Shown here one piece after another: positions 1-8,179 of a DNA stretch of 64,000 nucleotides. The stretch covers positions 83,996 to 147,995 of the forward strand of contig RHKY01000023.1 of assembly GCA_008363385.1 (NCBI GenBank), given 5' to 3'. The translations under genes and the position numbers were made by a program. Source of the stretch: Acidobacteriota bacterium. Lineage in GTDB: Bacteria > Acidobacteriota > Thermoanaerobaculia > UBA5066. The notes under the pieces were generated by a model. That model was not told the DNA's origin. It worked only from the letters and a program-made list of their open reading frames with translations, and did no database searches. Numbering within the stretch: the first letter of the stretch is position 1; each line of letters opens with the position of its first letter.

Positions 1-15
1 CCGCGCTCGCCCGGG

Positions 16-1509
16 ATGGCCCTCCGCTTCGTCCGGAGGCACGAGAAGGCGCGCGGGACGGTCCTCGCGGACAGAGCCGGGTTCCTCGAGGAGGCCGTTT
101 CGATCCTCGGGGCGGAGGCGATCGTCGTCCTGGAGGTGCAGGGGAGCGGAGACGAGGCCGTCTCCGCCTTCGGCGGCACGCTTCCCCCGTCGGAGGTGCT
201 CGACGGGATCGGTCGCCTCGGCCGCGCCCCTCAGGCGGCCGTGCCCGGGCGGCTCCACCACCCGGGCGGCGTCCCCAGCCTCCTCGCGCGCGGGGAGCGC
301 GGCCTCGTCGCGGCGGCCTTCGCGGCGGGGACGCCCGCCGTCGAGCCGTGGCAGGCGGACTTCTTCGAGTACGTGGCCGACCGCCTGCTCGCCGGGGACC
401 GTGAAGCGCCCGAGCGCCGGGCCCGGGGTCGCCAGGGCGAGGTCCCGGGCGAGACGACCGAGTCCCTCGTGCTCCCGCCCGGAATGGTCGTGGGCTCCTC
501 GGCCTCCGTCCAGGAGCTCCTCTCCCAGATGAGAGCGACCCTCGGCAGCCGGATGGACGTCCTCCTCCTCGGCGAGACGGGGACCGGCAAGGAGCTCTTC
601 GCCCGGCTCGTCCACGACTCGGGCCCGACGGCGCGAGGGCCGTTCGTCGCGATCAACTGCGCCGCGATCCCGAGCGAGCTCCTCGAGGCGGAGCTGTTCG
701 GCGTCCAGGCCCGCGTGGCCACGGGCGTCGACGCCCGGCAGGGCCTCTTCCAGCAGGCGAACGGCGGCACGATCTTCCTCGACGAGATCGGCGAGCTGGC
801 CGAGTCGCTCCAGGCCAAGCTCCTCCGCGTCCTCCAGGAGCGCGAGGTTCTCCCGCTCGGAGCGTCCGCGCCGCGGAAGGTGGACGTACGGGTCGTCTCA
901 ACCTCCAACCGCGACCTCGAGGACGCCGTCCGCCGGGGACGCTTCCGGGCCGACCTCTACTACCGCCTGCGGGGCCTGCAGTTCCACCTCCCGCCGCTGC
1001 GGGAGCGGCGCGAGGACCTCCCGGCCCTCGTCCTGGCCTTCCTCGAGAGGTCGGCCGCCCTCCACGGCAAGCGGATCCGCGGCGTCAGCCGCAAGGCGAT
1101 GGAGATCCTCCGGGCGCACGACTGGCCCGGGAACGTCCGCGAGCTCCAGAACGAGGTCGAGCGCGCGGTCCTCCTCTGCCCCGACGGAGGGACCCTGCAG
1201 ACCGAGCACTTCCGGCCGGTGGTCTGGGCGGTGGAGAGGTCGCAGCAAGCGGGTGAGCCGATCCCGGGCGGAGGACCCGCCCCGGCAGCCACGCCGAGGA
1301 CGGACCCCGGGCCGACGAAACGCGCGGGGCTCGAGGACGAGAGAGAGGGCGACCTCCTCCTCCAGGACCGCGTCGACGCCGTCGAGCGCGACGCGATCAC
1401 CGAGGCCCTCCGGCGCTCGCACGGGAACAAGACCCTCGCGGCGCGCCTCCTGGGCATCACCCGCGCCGGGCTCCGGCTGAAGCTCGCGAGGCTGGGACTC
1501 CGGGAATGA
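16..1509 (+). CDS. AAA+ enhancer-binding-protein-like transcriptional regulator, atypical GAFTGA loop
   Basis: Resembles sigma-54-dependent activators. Residues 1-130 are a poorly conserved GAF-like sensor region. The AAA+ domain spans about 158-390, with Walker A GETGTGKE (186-193), Walker B TIFLDE (252-257) and WPGNVREL (370-377). A Fis-type helix-turn-helix ends the protein (about 450-495, GNKTLAARLLGITRAGL). The loop that contacts sigma-54, normally GAFTGA, reads ARVATGVDA (232-240), so productive sigma-54 contact is doubtful; it may work like TyrR-type or other non-canonical members, or use a variant contact. The reading frame is open to the window's first base, so the true start could lie upstream and a sensor domain such as FHA could be missing. 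It is followed by a 330-nt gap holding a palindrome and a sigma-54-like promoter, then the subtilase gene. Family assignment is secure; target and partner sigma factor are not. Confidence 0.88.
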   Translation: MALRFVRRHEKARGTVLADRAGFLEEAVSILGAEAIVVLEVQGSGDEAVSAFGGTLPPSEVLDGIGRLGRAPQAAVPGRLHHPGGVPSLLARGERGLVAAAFAAGTPAVEPWQADFFEYVADRLLAGDREAPERRARGRQGEVPGETTESLVLPPGMVVGSSASVQELLSQMRATLGSRMDVLLLGETGTGKELFARLVHDSGPTARGPFVAINCAAIPSELLEAELFGVQARVATGVDARQGLFQQANGGTIFLDEIGELAESLQAKLLRVLQEREVLPLGASAPRKVDVRVVSTSNRDLEDAVRRGRFRADLYYRLRGLQFHLPPLRERREDLPALVLAFLERSAALHGKRIRGVSRKAMEILRAHDWPGNVRELQNEVERAVLLCPDGGTLQTEHFRPVVWAVERSQQAGEPIPGGGPAPAATPRTDPGPTKRAGLEDEREGDLLLQDRVDAVERDAITEALRRSHGNKTLAARLLGITRAGLRLKLARLGLRE

Positions 1510-1613
1510 GGGAGTGGGCGGAGAGACTCGGGGAGCCACAGGAGGCGGGCCGTCGGGACACGGGTCCGAGGGAAGCACGCCGCCCGACGCGACGCTCATT
1601 CGATTGCCGCATC

Positions 1614-1630
1614 CGGAAAGTGACTTTCCG
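1614..1630. promoter_or_regulatory. perfect palindrome CGGAAAG-TGA-CTTTCCG
   Basis: This 7-bp inverted repeat with a 3-nt centre lies about 50 bp upstream of the sigma-54-like element. The position and symmetry would suit a binding site for the adjacent Fis-type regulator. It could also form a small RNA hairpin after the regulator gene, but no T-run follows it. Confidence 0.35.
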
Positions 1631-1679
1631 AAACGCGAAGCTGCTAGCCATGCACGGCGTTTCTGCTGGTTGCCAGCGC

Positions 1680-1694
1680 CGGCACCGCGGTTGC
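1680..1694 (+). promoter_or_regulatory. sigma-54-like promoter CGGCAC-N5-TTGC
   Basis: The element matches the -24/-12 consensus TGGCAC-N5-TTGC at 9 of 10 fixed positions with exact spacing. It lies 145 nt upstream of the subtilase start and just downstream of an enhancer-binding-protein-like gene. In a GC-rich genome a chance match is possible. Confidence 0.35.
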
Positions 1695-1839
1695 GTCGCT
1701 GCCCCGGGGTCCGGGGAGTGAGAGGGCTGGAAGCGTTCGTGTCGCCGCTGCAACAGAAGGGTGCTCGCCCCTGGCGGGGGTTCGGCCACGTGTGTTCCCA
1801 GGGCTCGCTGGCGTTCGCGCCACGGACAGGAGGTAGGGA

Positions 1840-4800
1840 GTGATACGGAAACGGGCCGCTCGGAAACCGCTCGCCTTCATGGCGCTGGTCGCTGCCGTCC
1901 ACCTCTCCGCGGCACCTGCCTTCGGGACGCCGCCGGGGCCGCAGCCGGCCCCAAACGAATCTGCCGGCAGGCTCACGCTCCGGGCCGCGGTTCACGAACC
2001 TACGGCGATCGTCCTGCTGAACCAGATCTTCACGACGACGGCGCTCGTCGAGCGGACGGGGACGAGACGGGTGTTCCGGGCGCCCGCCGTCGAGCCAGGC
2101 CTCCTCGCCGGCCCCGGGCGGGTTCCGTTCCAGAGCTCCGAGAAGGAGCTGTTCATCGTTCAGGCCGGTTCCCCGGCGGGCCAGACGCAGCTGCGCAAGA
2201 GCCTCCTGGACCGGGGAGTGAAGATCGTCGGGTACGTCCCCAACCTGGCCTACCTGGTCTGGCTCGACGCCCGGCAGCACGACGATCTCGCCGGCGATCC
2301 GGACACGCAGTGGATCGGCTTCTTCCGGCCGGAGTGGAGGGTCTCTCCTGCCCTTCTCGAGTCCTCTCGGGCTGGAGCGACCGCTCCGCTCCGGCTGTCG
2401 ATCTCCATCGTGCCGGGAGACGCCGCCGGCCTCGAGAAGGCGAAGGCGGTCCTCTCGGAGTTGCGGGCGGCCTTGGAGGCGGTGAATCCGCCCGGTCGGA
2501 GGCTCACGTTCTCTGCCGCGCCGACGGAGGCCCTCCTCCGGGAGCTCTCCGCAGTGCCGGGCTGCCTCTGGTTGGAGGAGAGCAAGCCCCGCTCACTGTT
2601 CAATGACAAGGCCCGAACCTCGACGAGTCTCGCGAATGGTCGTGGCCCTGGGATAGCCGGGCCGATCCTCGACGTCGAAGATGTTTGGGCGAAGGGCATC
2701 CGCGGGCAAGGGCAGCGCGTCTCCGTCGTCGACACCGGTCTCGACACGGGTAGCACGGGCGACATTCACGAGGACTTCGGTAAGGTAGGGAGCTCCACGA
2801 ATCCGATGCGGATCGTGGGGTACCACTGCCACCTGTCGTGGTGTTTCGACTGGTCTGATCCGAACGGCCACGGTACACATGTCGCCGGCTCTGTCGCTGG
2901 GAACGGCTTTCTGTCGGGAGGAAACCCCTCGACTCACCAGTACGCCGGGGCCAGCCATGCCGGGACAGCGCCCGAATCCGAACTCGTTATCCAGAGGGTC
3001 TTCGGAGCGGATGGCGAAGACTCGGGCGCGGTCCTTGCGACGGTGCTCGATACGTCTTACAGCGATGGGGCTCGGATCGGAAACAACTCCTGGGGGAACG
3101 CTGTCAACGGCGCGTACGATTCCTCGGCCGTCGAGGTCGACTCCTGGCTCTGGAGTCATCCGGACTACCTCGCCGTGTTCGCTGCAGGGAACGAAGGCAA
3201 GGACGCCAGTCCCGCGGACGGCGTCGTGGACACGGCGTCGCTCGGCTCGCCGGCCTCGGCGAAGAACGTCGTCTCGGTCGGAAGCGCGGAGAATGGGCGG
3301 CCCGGGCAGCCGCTGCAGACAGAGACGTTCAAGGACTGCAGCGTCTGGCAGTACTGGGAGTGGGGGCTCTTCTCGAAGGAACCGCTGCAATCGGACGAGA
3401 CATCAGATGAGCCCTACGGTGTTGCAGCGACATCGAGTCGAGGACCGGCGCAGGGGGACCGGGTGAAACCGGACGTGGTCGCACCCGGCAACGTCATTCT
3501 CTCGACGCGCTCGACGCAAGTCACCGGTATTCCCGGCTACGGAACCTGCTCTCTCGGAACTGAGGAGTTCGATTACAACTTCGAAGTTGGCACCAGCATG
3601 GCTGCGCCGCTCGTTTCCGGTGCGGCAGCGCTCGTCCGCCAGTACTACGTCGAGGGGTGGCACGCCAACGGAAGCGAGACGACGAACTCGGCACCCGTTG
3701 GTTCTCAGGGATTCGCACCCTCGGCAGCTCTCATCAAGGCGACGTTGATCAACGGCGCCTGGGACATGGCACCCGGGCAGTACGGCACGGGAGCGACGCG
3801 CGAGATCCCCCCGGCCTGGGACGCGGGACACGACCTCCCGAACAACGCGGAGGGCTACGGTCGGGTCGACGTCGAGAACTCGTTGTTCCCGCACCTCGGG
3901 TGGGGCTCGTCGGCCTCGCGGAAGATGATGGTCTTCGACGTCTCGAACGGGATGGTCACGTCCGAGAGCCGTTCTCAGGAGTTCTACGTCGTGGGATCGG
4001 CGAACGCGCTCATCGCCACTCTGGTCTGGACGGACCCCTCTGGGCTATCGCCGGCGGGCACTGTGCTGGTCAACGACCTGGACCTGACCCTGATCGCGCC
4101 CGACGGGACGGTCTACTTCCCGAATCGGCTCAACTACTCGGGCGGCGCTCCCGACAGGGTCAACAACGTGGAGCAGGTGAAGGTCACCTCACCGATGACC
4201 GGGAAATGGACGTGCCGGGTGAACGGCTGGAACGTCAACGGCAACGGTGAAACGGGATCGGACCGGCAGCCCTACGCCCTGGTCATCTCGGGCGTCCTGC
4301 AGACCTCCCTGACGTCCCTGACGGTGACGAAGAGCGGGGCCGGCACGGGCCGTGTCACGAGCGAGCCCGCCGGGATCGACTGCGGGACGACGTGCGTCGC
4401 GACGTTCCCGGCGACGACGGTGACGCTGACGGCGACCGCGGACACGGGTTCGACGTTCGCGGGATGGTCGGGTGAGGGGTGCTCCGGGACGGGGTCGTGC
4501 GCGGTCGCGATGGATCGGGCCAGGTCCGTGACGGCGACGTTCGACCTCTCCGGCGGGGGAGGCGGCGGGGGCGGGATCACGGCGTGGGCCTCCCCCAATC
4601 CGGTCGCGGAGGACCTGGGATCGACGATCACCGCGGTGGTCCGAGGCGCGAGCGGGGCTCCGATCCCGGACGCGACGGTGACCTTCTCGACGACGTTCCC
4701 CGGCTTCTTCAGCGGCGGGGGGATCTCCTACGGCTCTGCCACCGCCGTCACGGACGAGACGGGGACGGCGACTCAGCGGTTCACCGGGCAGGCCGGCGGG

Positions 4801-7800
4801 ACGGCGTTCATCACCGTCGAGAGCCCGGGCGTGACCTCGACGATGGTGCAGCTGACGGTGCAGGCGCCGGTCGGGGCGACGATGGTCCGGCTGAGCGCCA
4901 TCTGGTACGACTCGACCGACGTCTGGACGAAGTACAAGGTCACGGCCCTCGTGACGGACTCCGTGGGCACTCCGCTCAACAACATGCTCGTCTCCTTCGG
5001 GACGACGTCGGGCACCGCGAGCCTGAACCCCGCTCAGGGTTACACGATCCCGACCGGGAAGATCAGCACGTTCCTGACGGTCACCGTCTCGGAGCAGCTC
5101 ACGGTGACGGCGACGGTGGACGGCGTGACCGCCGCGACGACCATCAACGCGCAGGTGGGCGGAGGTACGGGCGGTGCCATGGCGGGGCGGACGCTTCCCA
5201 CGGGGGGCGGAACGGGCGACTGCGTCACGTACAGCCCCGATGGCGCCACGATGCTCGCGTCGGCGTACTCGAGGCAGATGAGGGCGTGGTCCACCGCGGA
5301 CTACGCGGTGAAGTGGAGCGCGACGACGGCGGGCTCCGGTGTCTCGCAGGTGTCGATCTCGGACGACTCCCAGAAGATAGTGGCCGCCACGGGAGGTCGC
5401 GGGATCGAGATCTACTCCCTCGCCAACGGCAGCCGTACCTGCACGTGGACGAACCCGGACAGCAACCAGACCGTGGCCTGCTGGAACGGTCCGAGCTCGT
5501 ACTACTCGGCCGCGGACGCCTACGACGGAGGCACGGGAACGGCCTACTCGTGGATCTATCGCCACGGAACCACGTGTCCCGGGACGAAGGGGCTGGCCCT
5601 GAGGTCCGACCCGACCAACAGGATGGACTGCTATCGGCCCACGGGCACCTGCGCGATGGGAGACCTGTCGAGCGGGTACGCCTACGTCTGGAACTCCTCC
5701 GGTACTCTCCTGGCCACGCTCGCGGTCAGCCCGGGCAAGGACGCGTACCACGTGGCGTTCTCGGCCGACGGCACGAAGCTCGCCGCGGTCGGCACGGGAG
5801 CTATCAACGTCTACGAGACGTCGGGATGGACGCTGGTCGCGAACTACTCCGCCCCGAACCTGCCGAGCCAGAACCGGTACGGAGTCACGTTCCTCGACGC
5901 CGACTCCAAGCTCGCGGTCGGGGGAGACGGCAAGGTCGAAGTCGTCGATCTCATGAGCGGCGCGAGCTTCCGCGTCGGTGAGTTCCCGGGTGGAGCGGCC
6001 CGCGCCCTCGCCTGGAACCCGTCGACGAGCGAGCTGGCCGCGAACGGCGAAGGGGGCAACGTGGTGGTCTACCGGCCCCTCGAGCCACCGGACCTTTCGG
6101 GGCCGCTCGTGAACGTCGCGACCCCAGCGTCGGGGACCGTCACCCTGGAGACCTCCATCGCGACGACGGGACAGGTCTCGGACCAGAGCGGTGTGGCGAC
6201 GTTCACGATCAACGGGACGCCGGTCACACCGGACGCGAACTCCGACTTCTCGTTCACCGTTTCGGGGCTCGTCGAGGGCGCCAACACGATCACGTACAAC
6301 GCCGTGGACACGCTCGGGAACGTGAGCGACGTGACCCGCACGGTCACGCGCCTCGTGGATCGAGTCGCACCGGTGGTCAGCGGCTGTGCGGTGACCCCCG
6401 CCTCGGCACCTGCCGGCAGCGGCTTCGTCGTCACCTGCACCGTCGTCGATGGAGACACCGGCGTGGCGACGGTCACCGGTACCGTGAGGCGCGTCGGGGG
6501 CGGCGTGGTCGGCTCGGTGCCGATGGGTTCGACGGGGTCCGGCACGTACTCGGCCACGTACGACGCGACCGGGCAGCCGGTGGGCTCCTACGCAGTGGAC
6601 GTGACGGCGGTGGATGCCAGCCCGCAGGCCAACGCGGGGACGGTGGTGGGGGCGGCGGGCTTCACGGTGACGTACCCGGCGCCGACGGTCTCGGGGATCG
6701 CTCCTGGGACGGGCCCGACGACGGGAGGCACGTCGGTGACGGTGTCCGGGACCGGCTTCCGGACCGGCGCAGTCGTGACGTTCGGAGGGGTGCTCGCGGG
6801 CACGACGACGGTGACGAGCCCGACGAGCCTGACGGCGGCCTCTCCCGTCCACGCGGCGGGCACGGTGGACGTCCGTGTGACGAACACGGACGGGCAGGGC
6901 GCCTCCGTCGCGGGCGCGTTCGCGTACGCCCCGCCGGCGAACTGCTACACGCTCGGCACGACGGCGAGCCCGTACCACGGGGGGAGCGTCGGGGTGCAGG
7001 CGGCGATGAACTGCGTGGACCGGTTCACGGGCGGGACGGCGATCCCGCTCGTTGCCGACGCGGTGGCCGGCTACGTCTTCTCGGGGTGGACGGGGACGGG
7101 CGGGAGCTTCACGAGCACGGCGAGCGCGTCGACGAGCTTCACGATCACGGGGAACGCGAGCGTGACGGCGACCTTCGTGCCGATCTGCTACACGCTGGCG
7201 ACGGCGGTGAGCCCGGCGGGCGTCGGGAGCGTGACGGTGGGGACGGCGCAGAGCTGCACGGGGGGGTACACGCCGGGAACCGCGGTGAGCCTGACGGCGA
7301 ATCCGCCGGCCGGGTACACGTTCACGGGCTGGGCCGGGACTGGCGGGAGCTTCACGAGCACGACGAGCGCGTCGACGACGTTCACGATCACGGGGAACGC
7401 GAGCGTGACGGCGACGTTCACCCCGATCTGCTACACGCTGGCGACGGCGGTGAGCCCGGCGGGCGTCGGGAGCGTGACGGTCGGGACGGCGCAGAGCTGC
7501 ACCGGAGGCTACAGGGGGGGCACGGTGATCAGCCTGACGGCCAACGTCCCGGCCGGCTACGTCTTCTCGGGGTGGACGGGGACGGGCGGGAGCTTCACGA
7601 GCACGACGAGCGCGTCGACGAGCTTCACGATCGCGGGGAACGCCAGCGTGACGGCGACGTTCGCCGCCGTCACGTCGAACGCGGCGCGCTTCCACACCCT
7701 GGCGCCGTGCCGGGTGCTGGACACGCGGTGGGCGACCGGGCCGTTCGGGGGGCCGGCGCTGGCAGCGCTGGCGGAGAGGACCTGGAGGCTGGCGGCGGCC

Positions 7801-8061
7801 GGGTGCGGCGTGCCGGCGACGGCCAAGGCGGTGGCGATGAACGTCACCGTGGTGACGCCGGCGGCAGCGGGGTTCCTGACGCTGTGGCCGTCGGACACGG
7901 GGCGGCCGCTGACGTCGACGATCAACTTCAGAGCGGGAGGCGTCCGCGCCAACAACGTGGTCGTGAAGGCGGCCGGAGACGGCCAGGCGTCACTGTCGGC
8001 GTTCAACGGGTCAGGGGGGAGCGTTCACGTCCTCGTGGACGTGACGGGTTACTTCGAGTAG
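1840..8061 (+). CDS. secreted multidomain subtilisin-family (S8) serine protease
   Basis: Very large exported protease, 2073 aa. The GTG start has AGGAGG 6 nt upstream. The signal peptide is about residues 1-29, followed by a propeptide-like region to about 260. The S8 catalytic residues are all visible: Asp298 (VVDTGLDTG), His344 (NGHGTHVAG), oxyanion Asn451 (AAGNEG) and Ser586 (GTSMAAP). A jelly-roll domain follows the catalytic domain to about 820, then a 'bacterial repeat' domain (824-900), an 8-Gly linker, two Big-1-like domains (913-1105), a WD40/quinoprotein-like propeller (1115-1415), Ig-like domains (1417-1610), an IPT/TIG domain (1614-1697) and three tandem 81-aa repeats (1700-1942). 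It ends with a PCRVLDTR...DVTGYFE module (1946-2073) shared with two other proteins here. Likely a surface or secreted degradative enzyme; substrate unknown. Domain limits beyond the protease are approximate. Confidence 0.93.
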   Translation: MIRKRAARKPLAFMALVAAVHLSAAPAFGTPPGPQPAPNESAGRLTLRAAVHEPTAIVLLNQIFTTTALVERTGTRRVFRAPAVEPGLLAGPGRVPFQSSEKELFIVQAGSPAGQTQLRKSLLDRGVKIVGYVPNLAYLVWLDARQHDDLAGDPDTQWIGFFRPEWRVSPALLESSRAGATAPLRLSISIVPGDAAGLEKAKAVLSELRAALEAVNPPGRRLTFSAAPTEALLRELSAVPGCLWLEESKPRSLFNDKARTSTSLANGRGPGIAGPILDVEDVWAKGIRGQGQRVSVVDTGLDTGSTGDIHEDFGKVGSSTNPMRIVGYHCHLSWCFDWSDPNGHGTHVAGSVAGNGFLSGGNPSTHQYAGASHAGTAPESELVIQRVFGADGEDSGAVLATVLDTSYSDGARIGNNSWGNAVNGAYDSSAVEVDSWLWSHPDYLAVFAAGNEGKDASPADGVVDTASLGSPASAKNVVSVGSAENGRPGQPLQTETFKDCSVWQYWEWGLFSKEPLQSDETSDEPYGVAATSSRGPAQGDRVKPDVVAPGNVILSTRSTQVTGIPGYGTCSLGTEEFDYNFEVGTSMAAPLVSGAAALVRQYYVEGWHANGSETTNSAPVGSQGFAPSAALIKATLINGAWDMAPGQYGTGATREIPPAWDAGHDLPNNAEGYGRVDVENSLFPHLGWGSSASRKMMVFDVSNGMVTSESRSQEFYVVGSANALIATLVWTDPSGLSPAGTVLVNDLDLTLIAPDGTVYFPNRLNYSGGAPDRVNNVEQVKVTSPMTGKWTCRVNGWNVNGNGETGSDRQPYALVISGVLQTSLTSLTVTKSGAGTGRVTSEPAGIDCGTTCVATFPATTVTLTATADTGSTFAGWSGEGCSGTGSCAVAMDRARSVTATFDLSGGGGGGGGITAWASPNPVAEDLGSTITAVVRGASGAPIPDATVTFSTTFPGFFSGGGISYGSATAVTDETGTATQRFTGQAGGTAFITVESPGVTSTMVQLTVQAPVGATMVRLSAIWYDSTDVWTKYKVTALVTDSVGTPLNNMLVSFGTTSGTASLNPAQGYTIPTGKISTFLTVTVSEQLTVTATVDGVTAATTINAQVGGGTGGAMAGRTLPTGGGTGDCVTYSPDGATMLASAYSRQMRAWSTADYAVKWSATTAGSGVSQVSISDDSQKIVAATGGRGIEIYSLANGSRTCTWTNPDSNQTVACWNGPSSYYSAADAYDGGTGTAYSWIYRHGTTCPGTKGLALRSDPTNRMDCYRPTGTCAMGDLSSGYAYVWNSSGTLLATLAVSPGKDAYHVAFSADGTKLAAVGTGAINVYETSGWTLVANYSAPNLPSQNRYGVTFLDADSKLAVGGDGKVEVVDLMSGASFRVGEFPGGAARALAWNPSTSELAANGEGGNVVVYRPLEPPDLSGPLVNVATPASGTVTLETSIATTGQVSDQSGVATFTINGTPVTPDANSDFSFTVSGLVEGANTITYNAVDTLGNVSDVTRTVTRLVDRVAPVVSGCAVTPASAPAGSGFVVTCTVVDGDTGVATVTGTVRRVGGGVVGSVPMGSTGSGTYSATYDATGQPVGSYAVDVTAVDASPQANAGTVVGAAGFTVTYPAPTVSGIAPGTGPTTGGTSVTVSGTGFRTGAVVTFGGVLAGTTTVTSPTSLTAASPVHAAGTVDVRVTNTDGQGASVAGAFAYAPPANCYTLGTTASPYHGGSVGVQAAMNCVDRFTGGTAIPLVADAVAGYVFSGWTGTGGSFTSTASASTSFTITGNASVTATFVPICYTLATAVSPAGVGSVTVGTAQSCTGGYTPGTAVSLTANPPAGYTFTGWAGTGGSFTSTTSASTTFTITGNASVTATFTPICYTLATAVSPAGVGSVTVGTAQSCTGGYRGGTVISLTANVPAGYVFSGWTGTGGSFTSTTSASTSFTIAGNASVTATFAAVTSNAARFHTLAPCRVLDTRWATGPFGGPALAALAERTWRLAAAGCGVPATAKAVAMNVTVVTPAAAGFLTLWPSDTGRPLTSTINFRAGGVRANNVVVKAAGDGQASLSAFNGSGGSVHVLVDVTGYFE
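6943..7668 (+). repeat. three tandem 243-bp coding repeats in the subtilase gene
   Basis: Each 81-aa unit begins CYTL, contains a GWTGTGGSFTST-type core and ends NASVTATF. Units two and three start 243 bp apart (7183 and 7426) and are nearly identical over long stretches, while the first unit has diverged. The protein family is the InlB-like 'bacterial repeat'. High DNA identity suggests recent duplication or gene conversion. Confidence 0.85.
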
Positions 8062-8081
8062 CGGAAGCAAGCGTCGAAGCG

Positions 8082-8142
8082 GCCGGCGCCGGCCCGGGAC
8101 GCGCGACGACACCCCGCGCGTGAGCCCCGGGCCGGCGCCGGC
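8082..8142. terminator. 61-nt perfect hairpin element, copy 1
   Basis: Arms GCCGGCGCCGGCCCGGG (8082-8098) and their exact complement (8126-8142) form a 17-bp stem. A second 7-bp stem ACGCGCG/CGCGCGT (8099-8105, 8115-8121) stacks inside, with a 4-nt bulge and a 9-nt loop. It begins 20 nt after the subtilase stop and is repeated without change at 11201-11261. It has no T-run, so it may act as an mRNA 3' stabiliser or Rho-assisted terminator rather than an intrinsic terminator. Confidence 0.75.
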
Positions 8143-8179
8143 GTGGAGGGGGCCCTCCCACGGGCTGCGAGGAGGCGAC

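Larger units (their letters stand above)
1510..1839. other. 330-nt intergenic region upstream of the subtilase gene
   Basis: No credible gene is seen here; the short open frames lack protein-like composition. The stretch holds a perfect 7-bp inverted repeat at 1614-1630 and a sigma-54-like element at 1680-1694. It ends with a strong ribosome-binding site AGGAGG (1828-1833), 6 nt before the GTG at 1840. Confidence 0.6.

Noticed and set aside
6943-7668. Possible CRISPR-like array
   Set aside because: The repeats are 243 bp, in frame and encode conserved protein repeats; there are no short repeats with unique spacers and no cas genes.
4189-7695. Very long open frame on the minus strand opposite the subtilase
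   Set aside because: It is Arg/His/Asp-rich low-complexity sequence produced by the GC-rich codon pattern and repeats of the real plus-strand gene; no start signal or protein-like domains.
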